The position numbers and the translations under genes were made by a program. A DNA stretch of 64,000 nucleotides from JANQOH01 sp965201155 (GTDB lineage Bacteria; Pseudomonadota; Alphaproteobacteria; UBA7887). Positions 52,482 through 60,979 of this stretch are shown piece by piece (positions within the stretch are counted from its first letter, which is position 1; the number at the start of each line of letters is the position of its first letter). The notes beneath the pieces were generated by a model. The model saw only the letters and a program-made list of their open reading frames with translations. It did not search any database and was not told where the DNA came from. The stretch lies in the NCBI GenBank assembly GCA_965201155.1, contig OZ241752.1, forward strand, positions 2,480,001 to 2,544,000, read 5' to 3'.

Positions 52482-53837
52482 GTGGCAGACCGGGCACGGA
52501 GCATATTGCAGGCGTATCGGCAGTTCAGGGACGATCCTGTATCGGCTTTCCGTTACGCCGGCAGCGGCGATTTCGAGGTGAAACGCTCGCTGTTCAACCG
52601 GGTCGTCACCAGTACTGATCCGGAAGTGGCGCACCATGTACTGGTTTCGCGCGCGGCCAATTATCACAAGACGCCGATCACTCGCGCGCTGCTCGAACCC
52701 ATCCTGGGACGTGGCTTGCTGACCAGCGAGGGCAGTTTCTGGCGGCGCCAGAGACGAATCGCAGCCCCCGCCTTTCATCACCGGAAGATCGTATCGTTCG
52801 CCAATCTGATGGTGTCATCGACGCGCGACATGCTGGCGCGCTGGGAAGAGCCGTTTGCGCGCGGCGCTCCCGTGGAGCTGCAGGAGGAAATGTCGCGCGT
52901 GACCCTGCAGATCATCACCAGGGCGATGTTTTCCGACCGGATCGGCGGTGACGAGGCACGCGGGGTTTCGCGGGCCATGCATGATCTCAACAAGCAGAAA
53001 ATGCGGTTCAGCGACTTTATCGGTTTGCCCGAGTGGGTGCCGCGCTTGCCGCGACGGGCTACGCGGTCAGCTGTGCAAATCATTGACCGCTCCGTCAACC
53101 GCATCATTGCCGAACGCCGCGCCGACGGGCGTGACCACGACGATCTGCTGAGCATGTTCATGCAGGCCGAAGATGCGGAAACCGGAGAGAAGATGACCGA
53201 CCGGCAACTCCGTGACGAGGTCGTCACCATGTTCATTGCAGGACATGAGACCACAGCGACGGCGCTGGTATGGACCTTTTACGCACTTCACTGCCACCGC
53301 GAGGTTGAAGAGCGTCTTCATGCCGAAGTTGACGGCGTATTGGACGGCCGTCCCCCGGAGTTGGGCGATCTCGCAAATCTTCCGTGGACCCGTATGGTGA
53401 TCGAAGAATCCATGCGGCTTTACCCGGTGGTGCCGATGATCTCGCGGCGGGCCCTGGGGGACGACACGATCAAGGGAATCCGGGTGCCGAAAGGAACGCA
53501 GGTCTATCTCAACATATGGCTGGCGCATCGGGACCCGGATATCTGGCCGGATCCCGAGCGTTTCGATCCTGAGCGTTTCGATCCGACGCGTGCGAATGAC
53601 CGCCCGAAGCACGCCTATTTCCCGTTTGGCGGCGGTCCGCGCATTTGCATAGGCAAGAGTTTCGCGATGATGGAAGCGCAATTGCTTCTGGCGATGATCG
53701 CGCAGTCATACCGCCTCCGTCTGGCAGACGGCTATGAGGTACATCCCAGCGGGACTGCGGTGCTGCGCCCGCGCGGCGGGCTGCCCATGACGCTGGAGCG
53801 GCGGCACACCCACCAGGGCGGCAGTACGGTGCACTGA
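52482..53837 (+). CDS. Cytochrome P450
   Basis: A 451-residue haem monooxygenase. I-helix AGHETTATALVW, K-helix EESMRLYP, and the haem loop FPFGGGPRICIG with the cysteine ligand. It is soluble, with the class I/CYP102-like bacterial arrangement but no fused reductase. GTG at 52482 is preceded by GGGAGAG; a GTG at 52449 is only 7 nt after the tRNA and is unlikely. Redox partners and substrate are unknown. Confidence 0.94.
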   Translation: MADRARSILQAYRQFRDDPVSAFRYAGSGDFEVKRSLFNRVVTSTDPEVAHHVLVSRAANYHKTPITRALLEPILGRGLLTSEGSFWRRQRRIAAPAFHHRKIVSFANLMVSSTRDMLARWEEPFARGAPVELQEEMSRVTLQIITRAMFSDRIGGDEARGVSRAMHDLNKQKMRFSDFIGLPEWVPRLPRRATRSAVQIIDRSVNRIIAERRADGRDHDDLLSMFMQAEDAETGEKMTDRQLRDEVVTMFIAGHETTATALVWTFYALHCHREVEERLHAEVDGVLDGRPPELGDLANLPWTRMVIEESMRLYPVVPMISRRALGDDTIKGIRVPKGTQVYLNIWLAHRDPDIWPDPERFDPERFDPTRANDRPKHAYFPFGGGPRICIGKSFAMMEAQLLLAMIAQSYRLRLADGYEVHPSGTAVLRPRGGLPMTLERRHTHQGGSTVH

Positions 53838-53839
53838 AC

Positions 53840-53863
53840 CCCGCCCCGCCGTTTCGGGGCGGG
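53840..53863. terminator. Hairpin between P450 and convergent methyltransferase genes
   Basis: CCCGCCCCG and CGGGGCGGG form a 9-bp stem around a CCGTTT loop, right after the P450 stop. It lies between the two convergent genes and probably ends both transcripts. Confidence 0.7.
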
Positions 53864-53866
53864 TTG

Positions 53867-54718
53867 TCAGGCAGGTCTTGTGCCGACTCCGACGCGGATG
53901 TGGGCGCGGAGCCGGTAACGGTCGCCGTCCCGATGGGCCTCGAACGCCTGTGTCAGCCGCGCCTCAAGCGCTGCGCGGCGCTCGGGCACCATGCCCTCGA
54001 TATCGCCGGTAAACGCCATATGAAGATTTGCGTGCCAGAACGGCACATTGGCGGGAGGGCTGCCGTCAAACCATTGGTCCTGCACATCGACGCCGGTAAA
54101 GCCTGCCTGTTCCAGCGTGGACTCGAGCAGACCCGGTGTGCCGAAGCGGAATTGCGGCAGGTCGGGGTCGCGCGGCAGGTCGAGAAACTCGCGGACTTCC
54201 CGATGCAGGACCGCAAATATGGTCGTATCGACGAGCGGCCCCCACACCATCCACACGCTGCGTCCGCCGGGCCGCAGCACACGCCGGGCTTCCTGTAATC
54301 CGCGCAGCGGGTCGGGGGCGAACATGATGCCGAAACGACAGGTGACGCGGTCGAACGAATTATCGGGGAATGGCAGGTTCTGGATGTCGGCGATTTCGCA
54401 GGACATGTTTCCGGCGCCCGCTTCCGCGATACGCGTTTTCGTCCCTTCGACCATTTCGGGCACGAGATCGGTGGCGGCGACCGAGCCTTCCGGCCCCACG
54501 GCCTGTGCAATGGTCATGGCCGGTTCGCCGGCGCCGGAAGCGAGGTCGAGTACGCGCAGCCCCGGCGCGAGCTGCGCCGCTTCCAGGAACGGCGGGTTGA
54601 AACGCCCGAGCATGCGCTCGATTTCGGGCGCGTAGCGCCGCCACAGGGGGGCGCGCCCCACCCAGTAGTCGCGGGCTTCCCCGCCGTCGATCGGCGACAG
54701 TTCGGGTGTTGACGTCAT
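53867..54718 (-). CDS. Class I SAM-dependent methyltransferase at the end of the pqq operon
   Basis: A 283-residue methyltransferase. SAM-binding motif LDLASGAGEPAMTIAQ, acidic AATDLVPEMV, and VLRPGGRSVWMVWG. It resembles UbiE/COQ5-like small-molecule methyltransferases. Its start overlaps the pqqE stop by 4 nt (ATGA), so it is the last gene of the pqqABCDE transcript. It is not a standard pqq gene; its substrate is unknown. Confidence 0.88.
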   Translation of the reverse strand: MTSTPELSPIDGGEARDYWVGRAPLWRRYAPEIERMLGRFNPPFLEAAQLAPGLRVLDLASGAGEPAMTIAQAVGPEGSVAATDLVPEMVEGTKTRIAEAGAGNMSCEIADIQNLPFPDNSFDRVTCRFGIMFAPDPLRGLQEARRVLRPGGRSVWMVWGPLVDTTIFAVLHREVREFLDLPRDPDLPQFRFGTPGLLESTLEQAGFTGVDVQDQWFDGSPPANVPFWHANLHMAFTGDIEGMVPERRAALEARLTQAFEAHRDGDRYRLRAHIRVGVGTRPA

Positions 54719-55848
54719 CTGGTCTTGCCGTATCGGCGATAGATGAATTCCGGTGCTTCCTGCACTGCCCAGCTCAGGGGTTCGTCCAGTACCTTTCGGT
54801 CAGGGGAGAGCGCGCAGGTGGGGTCCGTGCGCGCCGCATCTCCGGTAAGCATATAGGCTTGGCAGCGGCAGCCCCCCCAATCGATCTCGCGGCGTTCACA
54901 GCTCTGGCACGGTTCGGGCATCCAGTCAGTGCCGCGGAACCGATTGAAACTGTCGGAATTTTCCCAGATATCCGCCAGGGATTTCTCTCGCACCGACTCC
55001 CAGGTGATGCCGGGAATGACCTCCGCAGCGTGGCATGGCAGAACCTTGCCCGACGGGGAAATGTTGATGAACTGCCGGCCCCAGCCGCCCATGCACGATT
55101 TGGGGCGTTGGGCGTAATAGTCCGGCACCACGAAGTCGAAGGTCAGAACGCCTTTCAGCCGCTTGCGTGATTCCTCAACAATGCGCACAGCCTCGTCGAG
55201 TTGTTCGCGGGTGGGCAAAAAAGCCGCCCGATTGCGGTAGGCCCACGCATAATACTGGACCTGCGCGACTTCGATCCGTTCGGCGTCCAGATCGACCGCC
55301 ATCTGAATCATGTCTTCAAGATGATGCAGATTGTGCCGGTGCATGACCGCGTTGACTGTCAGCGGCAGGCCGGCCTTGCGCACCAGCCGGGCGGCGTTGC
55401 ATTTCTTCTCATGTGCGCCCTTGTAGCCGGCGATGCGATCACCGAGACGGGGCGTCGAATCCTGAAAGCTGATCTGAACATGATCCAGACCGCAGTCGGC
55501 GAGCCGATTGATCCGCTCCTCGGTAAGCAGCACCGCGGAGGTGATGAGATTGCTGTAGAGGCCTGCCTTTGCGGCGTGCGTGACCAGTTGTTCGAGGTCC
55601 TTGCGCACGGTCGGTTCGCCGCCGGAAAAATGTATGTGCAGGATGCCGAGGTCGACTGCCTCGTCCATGACACGCTGCCACTCTTCGGTGGTGCATTCTC
55701 CGGACGCGCGTTCCAGTTCCACCGGGTTGGAACAATAGGGGCACTGCAACGGGCAGCGGTGGCTCAGTTCGGCCAGCACGGCATAGGGCACCATCTTGTG
55801 CGGTGCGGTCTGTGCCCGCGGGCGGATTTTTTCGGCGACTTCGGTCAT
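54715..55848 (-). CDS. pqqE: PQQ biosynthesis radical SAM enzyme PqqE
   Basis: A 377-residue radical SAM enzyme. The cluster motif CPLQCPYC is at the N-terminus, and the C-terminal SPASM region has the cysteines in CMGGWGRQF, LPCHAAEV, EPCQSCERR and CRCQAYM. PqqE links Glu and Tyr in the PqqA peptide, carried by PqqD. It overlaps pqqD by 4 nt. Confidence 0.96.
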   Translation of the reverse strand: MTEVAEKIRPRAQTAPHKMVPYAVLAELSHRCPLQCPYCSNPVELERASGECTTEEWQRVMDEAVDLGILHIHFSGGEPTVRKDLEQLVTHAAKAGLYSNLITSAVLLTEERINRLADCGLDHVQISFQDSTPRLGDRIAGYKGAHEKKCNAARLVRKAGLPLTVNAVMHRHNLHHLEDMIQMAVDLDAERIEVAQVQYYAWAYRNRAAFLPTREQLDEAVRIVEESRKRLKGVLTFDFVVPDYYAQRPKSCMGGWGRQFINISPSGKVLPCHAAEVIPGITWESVREKSLADIWENSDSFNRFRGTDWMPEPCQSCERREIDWGGCRCQAYMLTGDAARTDPTCALSPDRKVLDEPLSWAVQEAPEFIYRRYGKTR

Positions 55849-56135
55849 GTCACGATAAATCCCTTGTCAGCGAGGCCCTGCAGCATCGCGGTTACGTCAT
55901 TGGCAATGACGTCGCGCGGGGCCTGATCGAATTTGGCCGCCAGCACCTCAACGATTTCATTCAGGTTGCGCCCGCCGTCGCACAGCGCCACCACTTCATA
56001 CGCAATCGCGTCGAGTTCGAACACGCGCTCCGGTGCGAGGATGATCCACTGGTTGCGCGGCTTGTCGAAGCGCAGTTTGGCGTGGCGCGGCAGTTTCGGT
56101 ACGCAATCCCCGACAATGAGTGTGCGTTCGCTCAT
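55845..56135 (-). CDS. pqqD: PQQ biosynthesis peptide chaperone PqqD
   Basis: A 96-residue PqqD. It binds PqqA and presents it to PqqE. The N-terminal PKLPRHAKLRFDKPRNQWIIL, then APERVFELD, GGRNLNEIVEVLAAKFDQ and C-terminal LADKGFI follow the family. It lies 6 nt after pqqC and overlaps pqqE by 4 nt. Confidence 0.94.
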   Translation of the reverse strand: MSERTLIVGDCVPKLPRHAKLRFDKPRNQWIILAPERVFELDAIAYEVVALCDGGRNLNEIVEVLAAKFDQAPRDVIANDVTAMLQGLADKGFIVT

Positions 56136-56141
56136 GCTGCC

Positions 56142-56936
56142 TCAGCTTTCCGGTACGAATGCGCCGGGCGGAATCAGACCGGGTTCGACATAGGCCATAT
56201 AGAGCGCGTCGAGCTGCGCCCACAGCACGTCGGTCTTGAAGCGGACGGCATTCAGGACTGCCTCCTGCCGCTCCCGCGTATTCGCCTTGCGGATGACATA
56301 GTCGCGCCCGAACTCGGCGTCCTTCGGCGCCTCGCTCAGCCGCTTGCGGAAATAGGCGAGGGCGTAGTCGTCGGCCCACTCGTAATGCTGCGACAGACCG
56401 GCGATGCGCTCCTTGTGGATCGTGGGGGCGAACAGTTCGGTCAGCGACGATGCGATCATTTCGAGCAGCGACCGTTCGGCGACGAAATGCACATAGGCAT
56501 CGACGGCGAAGCGCGTCGCCGGCAGGATGCCGACGGTTGATGTGACGTACTCGCGGTCGAGGCCCAAGCGTTCCGTGAGCTGCAGATAGCGCGAAATGCC
56601 GCCGGTCTCGACCTCCACGCCGTCATGGTCCAGCACCCGGCTGCGCCAGGCGAGGCGCAGTTCGGGGCTTTCGAGGCGCGCCATCAGCGTCAGGTCCTTG
56701 CGCGGGATGCTCGCCTGGTAATAGTAGCGATTGAGCGCCCAGGCCTGCACTTGCCCGTGATTCAACGCGCCCGAATGGAGGAGTTTGTGAAAGGGGTGCA
56801 GGCTGTGATAGCGCTCGCGCCCGATCTGCCGCAGCGCGTCGGAAAAGACATCCGGCGGCATAAGCGCGTCGTCGGGGACCTCGAGCGCGGTCCACAAGGT
56901 CGGCTTGACGACGGCGAAGGCGGCATTGGCGCTCAT
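56142..56936 (-). CDS. pqqC: Pyrroloquinoline-quinone synthase PqqC
   Basis: A 264-residue all-helical oxidase closing the final ring and oxidising the PQQ precursor with O2. Conserved parts include LNRYYYQASIPRKDL, DHDGVEVETGGISRYL and LSQHYEWADDYALAYFRKRL. The ATG overlaps pqqB by 4 nt. Confidence 0.96.
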   Translation of the reverse strand: MSANAAFAVVKPTLWTALEVPDDALMPPDVFSDALRQIGRERYHSLHPFHKLLHSGALNHGQVQAWALNRYYYQASIPRKDLTLMARLESPELRLAWRSRVLDHDGVEVETGGISRYLQLTERLGLDREYVTSTVGILPATRFAVDAYVHFVAERSLLEMIASSLTELFAPTIHKERIAGLSQHYEWADDYALAYFRKRLSEAPKDAEFGRDYVIRKANTRERQEAVLNAVRFKTDVLWAQLDALYMAYVEPGLIPPGAFVPES

Positions 56937-57862
56937 AGGGTGATCTCCATCCCGTCATGGGCCACTTCCCAGCCGGCATTGACGGCAGCGGCGCGCTCGG
57001 CGCTGTCGTCGAGCAGGATGGGATTGGTCGTATTGATGTGAATGAATACCTTGCGGGAGACTTCAAGGTCGGCAAAGGCGGCAATGGTGCCGTCCTCCCC
57101 CGATACGCTCATATGCCCCATGCGCTGGCCGGTCTTGATGCCGACACCGGAGCGAATCATTTCGTCATCCACCCACAATGTGCCGTCGAACAGGACCAGC
57201 GCTGCACCGCGCAGGCGCGCGGCCAGCCAGTCCGGCACGCTGGCGCAGCCGGGGATGTAGAAGACTCTTGCTGCGTCGTCGGCGCCGCGGATTTCCAGCG
57301 CGATGGTGTCTTCGCCGACGGCGCCGAGTTCCAGCGGCTTGTCCTTCTCCTCCAGCCACAGCGCGACCTTGCCCGGTACGGAAAACGGCACCACCGTGAT
57401 GCCTGACTCGCTGCCGTCCGGACAGACCAGCGGGGTTGGCTCATCGAGCGTCAATGTATTTCGCGCCACGAATTGCGGGTTGAGTACGTTGAAGATGCTG
57501 TTTGCGGCCAGAACATCGAGCACCTTGCCCGTTCCGTAGAGCGAGAGGGGCTGTGATTCGCGCAGATTCAGCAAACCGGCGGTGTGATCGACATCGGCAT
57601 TGGTGAGCACGACCCCCTGAATGGGGCTGTGCCGCAGCCCTTCCGAAGGGTGCAATATGTCGTTTTCGGCGATTTGCTGGCGCAGGTCGGGCGAGGCGTT
57701 GCAGAGAAACCAGCGTGCGCCGTCGACACTGAGCGCGATCGAGGATTGCGTGCGTTGCCGCGCTGCCGGGTCATCGCCGCGAGCGCGGCGGCTGTTGGGG
57801 TGATTACAGTTCCATTGCGGATACCCGCCGCCGGCGGCAGAGCCGAGGACTCGGATGTGCAT
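56933..57862 (-). CDS. pqqB: PQQ biosynthesis protein PqqB
   Basis: A 309-residue metallo-beta-lactamase-fold protein. The N-terminus MHIRVLGSAAGGGYPQWNCN is diagnostic, and GVVLTNADVDHTAGLLN supplies metal ligands. PqqB acts as a hydroxylase in PQQ synthesis. It follows pqqA after 83 nt. Confidence 0.96.
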   Translation of the reverse strand: MHIRVLGSAAGGGYPQWNCNHPNSRRARGDDPAARQRTQSSIALSVDGARWFLCNASPDLRQQIAENDILHPSEGLRHSPIQGVVLTNADVDHTAGLLNLRESQPLSLYGTGKVLDVLAANSIFNVLNPQFVARNTLTLDEPTPLVCPDGSESGITVVPFSVPGKVALWLEEKDKPLELGAVGEDTIALEIRGADDAARVFYIPGCASVPDWLAARLRGAALVLFDGTLWVDDEMIRSGVGIKTGQRMGHMSVSGEDGTIAAFADLEVSRKVFIHINTTNPILLDDSAERAAAVNAGWEVAHDGMEITL

Positions 57863-57889
57863 GGTGCAGTCTCCGGCGTGTCACGGCAT

Positions 57890-57925
57890 CGCCGCGCGGC
57901 GGCGGGACACGATTCGTATATCGTG
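57890..57925 (-). promoter_or_regulatory. Inverted repeats between pqqA and pqqB
   Basis: CGCCGCGCGGCG (57890-57901) is self-complementary, and CACGAT/ATCGTG (57908-57925) form a 6-bp stem. They lie in the 83-nt pqqA-pqqB gap. They could reduce read-through so that PqqA is made in excess, as known in other pqq operons. Inferred. Confidence 0.4.
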
Positions 57926-57945
57926 GTAGAGTACCTGGAACCGGT

Positions 57946-58020
57946 CTACAGGTCGGCGCAGGCGTAGCAGTTGATTTCGAGACCAACGGCGATTTCACGA
58001 ACGACGGGGGTGCTCCACAT
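57946..58020 (-). CDS. pqqA: PQQ precursor peptide PqqA
   Basis: A 24-residue peptide, the PQQ substrate, missed by length-limited ORF finding. It starts MWSTPVVREIAVGLEINCYA; Glu15 and Tyr19 are spaced ExxxY as required. GGAGGAAGCACC precedes the ATG. It opens the pqqABCDE operon. Confidence 0.95.
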   Translation of the reverse strand: MWSTPVVREIAVGLEINCYACADL

Positions 58021-58054
58021 GGTGCTTCCTCCACTGGATGGTGAACGCGCCGCC

Positions 58055-58073
58055 CCGGCACCGTGTGTGCCGG
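58055..58073. promoter_or_regulatory. Inverted repeat upstream of pqqA
   Basis: CCGGCAC and GTGCCGG form a 7-bp stem around a 5-nt loop, 35 nt upstream of the pqqA start, within the 193-nt divergent region shared with the rhodanese gene. Leader hairpin or operator; undecided. Confidence 0.35.
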
Positions 58074-58213
58074 CAGCGCGACCGCCCGGTGGGCGGCGGC
58101 CCCTACATAGGGACCCGCGGCGCGGAAATTAAGCTATAGTCGGAATCGCAATTTCCAATAACTGCCGGTTCCCTTACCCGGCGCCCCGCAACGCCGCCTC
58201 AGCGAACAACCCT

Positions 58214-59191
58214 ATGGCGCAGGACCGAACGACGCGCAACCCGGTTTATGCCGGTTTCCTCATCGCCCATTTCGTGCGCGGCCTTGTCCTCGCGGCGCTG
58301 ATATTGCCGGCGGCGCTGCCGCGCGTCGGCGGCGCAGCCCCGGGGGACGGCGATGCGCCGCCCATCGTGACGGTGGAATGGCTGAAGCCGCGCGTCTGCC
58401 GCCCGCCCGTCATTGTTCTCGACCTTCGCCGCTCGCGCCAGAATTTCGAAGCCGAGCACATCCCCTGTTCTGTCCACAGCGACTATTACGGCGGCGGATG
58501 GCGCACCAACCGGAACATGCTCCCGGCACCGGCTCGCCTGGAAAGGCTGATCGGGTCGCTCGGCATAAGCAATGACAGCCATGTGGTATTGGCGACGGCC
58601 GCCACTGATGCTTTCTCGGCTGCCGAGGTGGCGCGCGTCTACATGATCTTTCGCTGGCTGGGCCATGACGCGGTGTCGATCCTGGAGGGCGGGGTAGGCG
58701 CCTGGACCGCGGATTGGGAGAACGATATCGACGTTGGTCCCGCCGCGCCGGTTGCGACGCAGTTTCACGCGGCGCCCCGCGATGACATCCTGGCCGCAAG
58801 ACCGGAGGTGGCGGCAGCGCTCGAGGCCGGCGTGTCCCTGCTCGACATGCGGCCCAATGACCACTTTCTCGGCATCAACCGCGCTCCTGTCCTGTCGCGG
58901 TCGGGCACTATTGCCGGTGCTGTCAATTTGCCCATGAGCTGGCTGGTGGTCGATGAGGGGCTGTATTTTCGCACAGCCGACCAGCTTCGCATCCTGTGGC
59001 GCGCCGCCGGTGCGCCGGTCGACGGCAGGCAAATCCTGTTCTGCAATTCCGGCCTTGAAAGCGCCGTCGGCTGGCTCGCCGCCGCCGTTCTTCTCGGCAA
59101 TGAGCAGGCGCGGCTCTATGACGGATCGCTTGCCGAATGGTCGGCTGATCCCGCGCTGCCCATGGAGGTTGCCGTTCCCCTGCCGGAGTAA
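58214..59191 (+). CDS. Exported tandem-rhodanese sulfurtransferase
   Basis: A 325-residue protein with an N-terminal hydrophobic segment (about residues 14-38: FLIAHFVRGLVLAALILPAA), then two rhodanese domains. The first (about 50-175) lacks the active cysteine (VVLATAATDAFSAAEVAR). The second has it in ILFCNSGLESAVGWLA. An inactive N-domain with an active C-domain is usual for two-domain sulfurtransferases. Probably periplasmic or membrane-anchored. It is divergent from pqqA and precedes the dioxygenase gene. Confidence 0.87.
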   Translation: MAQDRTTRNPVYAGFLIAHFVRGLVLAALILPAALPRVGGAAPGDGDAPPIVTVEWLKPRVCRPPVIVLDLRRSRQNFEAEHIPCSVHSDYYGGGWRTNRNMLPAPARLERLIGSLGISNDSHVVLATAATDAFSAAEVARVYMIFRWLGHDAVSILEGGVGAWTADWENDIDVGPAAPVATQFHAAPRDDILAARPEVAAALEAGVSLLDMRPNDHFLGINRAPVLSRSGTIAGAVNLPMSWLVVDEGLYFRTADQLRILWRAAGAPVDGRQILFCNSGLESAVGWLAAAVLLGNEQARLYDGSLAEWSADPALPMEVAVPLPE

Positions 59192-59274
59192 GGCCGGCCG
59201 GTAGCGCATGACCGTGCCTCATGGTAATTTGACGGGTGCGGATACGTACCGTTCCACTTCAAGGAGATTTCTCG

Positions 59275-59946
59275 ATGCTCAAGCCTCAAGGGCTTATGTC
59301 GCGGCGCAAGCTGCTTGGCGGGCTGGCCGCCGGTGCGGGCGTTCTGGCGGCGGGCAAGGCGGCGCATGCCGCGTGCGCGGTGACCCCGTATCAGGTCAAC
59401 GGCCCGTTCTTCCCGGTTGCGATCAACGACTATGACTGGGACATGACGCATGTTCCGGGCCGCCGCAACCGCGCTGAAGGCGAGGTGGTTGAAATCGTCG
59501 GCCAGGTGCTGGACGCGCAATGCAACCCCGTGCGCGGCGCCTTGATTGATATATGGCAGGCGAACGCCAAGGGCCGCTACCTGCATCCGCGGGATCCGAA
59601 CCCGCAGCCGCTCGACCCGAATTTCGAGGGCTATGCACATCTGTACACCGGCGAAGACGGGCGTTACCGCGTCCGCACGATCATCCCCGGCGCCTATCCG
59701 GTGGGGCCGAACTGGGTGCGCCCGCCGCATATTCATTTCAAGGTTCATCCGGCAACGGCACCGTCCATCACGACGCAAATGTATTTCGCCGGCCATGAAC
59801 TCAACGAGAAGGACGGTCTCTACACCGCCGTCCCGGAAGCAGCCCGGGGCCTGATGACCGTGGCATTCGACGAGACCACCGCGGACGGCATTGCGCTCGG
59901 CACATTCGACCTGCATGTCGAAACGGGACCCGAATTGCCGATCTGA
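59275..59946 (+). CDS. Tat-exported intradiol ring-cleavage dioxygenase
   Basis: A 223-residue protocatechuate/catechol-type intradiol dioxygenase. All four Fe(III) ligands are visible: Tyr102 (GRYLHP), Tyr141 (PGAYPVG), His152 and His154 (RPPHIHF). The N-terminus SRRKLLGGLAAGAG with a cut after AHA is a twin-arginine signal, so the folded enzyme goes to the periplasm. AAGGAGA precedes the ATG at 59275. A strong terminator follows. The substrate is unknown. Confidence 0.92.
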   Translation: MLKPQGLMSRRKLLGGLAAGAGVLAAGKAAHAACAVTPYQVNGPFFPVAINDYDWDMTHVPGRRNRAEGEVVEIVGQVLDAQCNPVRGALIDIWQANAKGRYLHPRDPNPQPLDPNFEGYAHLYTGEDGRYRVRTIIPGAYPVGPNWVRPPHIHFKVHPATAPSITTQMYFAGHELNEKDGLYTAVPEAARGLMTVAFDETTADGIALGTFDLHVETGPELPI

Positions 59947-59973
59947 CGGCGCGTGCGGTGCAGTGAGCCATGG

Positions 59974-59996
59974 GGGCCGCTTCGGCGGCCCTTTTT
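59974..59996 (+). terminator. Intrinsic terminator after the dioxygenase gene
   Basis: GGGCCGC and GCGGCCC form a 7-bp stem with a stable TTCG tetraloop, followed directly by TTTTT. It starts 28 nt after the dioxygenase stop. Confidence 0.9.
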
Positions 59997-60090
59997 CGCG
60001 GAACAACCCTGTGCCCGCGATAGGGCGCGCATGACTGGTTGACCTTGTCGGATGCGGCGCCGCATTGAGCAGGGGACGCGGAGGGCGCCC

Positions 60091-60164
60091 TGGAGGCCCG
60101 GACCGGAATCGAACCGATGTACACGGATTTGCAATCCGCTGCATAGCCACTCTGCCACCGGGCC
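60091..60164 (-). tRNA. tRNA-Cys (anticodon GCA)
   Basis: A 74-nt tRNA with encoded CCA. On the minus strand the acceptor stem is GGCCCGG/CCGGGCC, with a U discriminator before CCA; the anticodon loop TTGCAAA gives GCA; the T arm is GGTTCGATTCC. It overlaps no gene once the following start is set at 60308. Confidence 0.96.
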
Positions 60165-60307
60165 CGGCGGCCGCGCCTTACGTAATGCGCGCGGCGGCAG
60201 CGGTCAACGCCGTTGGCGGAGACCCTGCCATTGCCCGCGCGCAATGCAGCGCCTATACAGGTATCGTGGCGCGCCACCTTTCACGCCAATCTGCCAGCCG
60301 CCAGCAA

Positions 60308-60979
60308 ATGCCCGATTTCGACACCATGCGCGCGCATATGATCGCGTGCCAGATCAGGCCGAACAAGGTCACCGAGCAGCGCCTTGTCGCTGCCATGGCG
60401 GGCCTGCCGCGCGAGCGTTTCGTGCCGGAAGCAAGGCGCGCCGTGGCCTATGTCGATGAAGACCTGGAGCTGGGGGCCGGCCGCTTTCTCATGGAACCGG
60501 TTCTGTTTGCACGGCTGGTGTCGGGCGCGGCGGTCGGTCAGCACGATCGCGTGCTCGATATCGGGTGCGCCACAGGCTATTCCACCGCGCTTCTCGCGCA
60601 GTTGGCCGCCGATGTCCTCGGCCTGGAAGCCGATGCAGCGCTTGCCGGCGAAGCGGAACGGCAGCTTGCCGCTCTGGATGCCGGCAATGCCCGCATTGCC
60701 GTCGGTGCGCTGGATGCTGGTCATGCGGATGGTGCGCCCTGGGACGTCATCATGTTGCAGGGAGCGGTGGAATTCGTGCCCGCAGCGCTGTTCGACCAGT
60801 TGGCTGACGGCGGCAGACTGGTGACGGTGGTGCGCGGCGCCGGAGTTTCCGGCGCCAGCCGCGCCGGGCAGGCGGTGCGCTTCATCAGAAGCGGCGGCAA
60901 TATTTCGCGGCGGGTGCTGTTCGACGCGGCAACGCCGCCGCTGCCAGGGTTTTGCCGAAAGGCCGGATTTGTTTTCTGA
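60308..60979 (+). CDS. Protein-L-isoaspartate methyltransferase-like protein
   Basis: A 223-residue PCMT-family methyltransferase. MIACQIRPNKV at the start, LPRERFVPEARRAVAYVDED, and the SAM motif LDIGCATGYSTALLAQ are typical of the alphaproteobacterial form, which often differs from true isoaspartyl repair enzymes. The ATG at 60308 is chosen; earlier starts would run through tRNA-Cys. It overlaps the rhodanese gene by 11 nt. Confidence 0.87.
   Translation: MPDFDTMRAHMIACQIRPNKVTEQRLVAAMAGLPRERFVPEARRAVAYVDEDLELGAGRFLMEPVLFARLVSGAAVGQHDRVLDIGCATGYSTALLAQLAADVLGLEADAALAGEAERQLAALDAGNARIAVGALDAGHADGAPWDVIMLQGAVEFVPAALFDQLADGGRLVTVVRGAGVSGASRAGQAVRFIRSGGNISRRVLFDAATPPLPGFCRKAGFVF

Noticed and set aside
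60065..60307. An in-frame extension of the isoaspartyl-methyltransferase-like gene
   Set aside because: It would pass through the minus-strand tRNA-Cys gene; the ATG at 60308 matches the conserved N-terminus.
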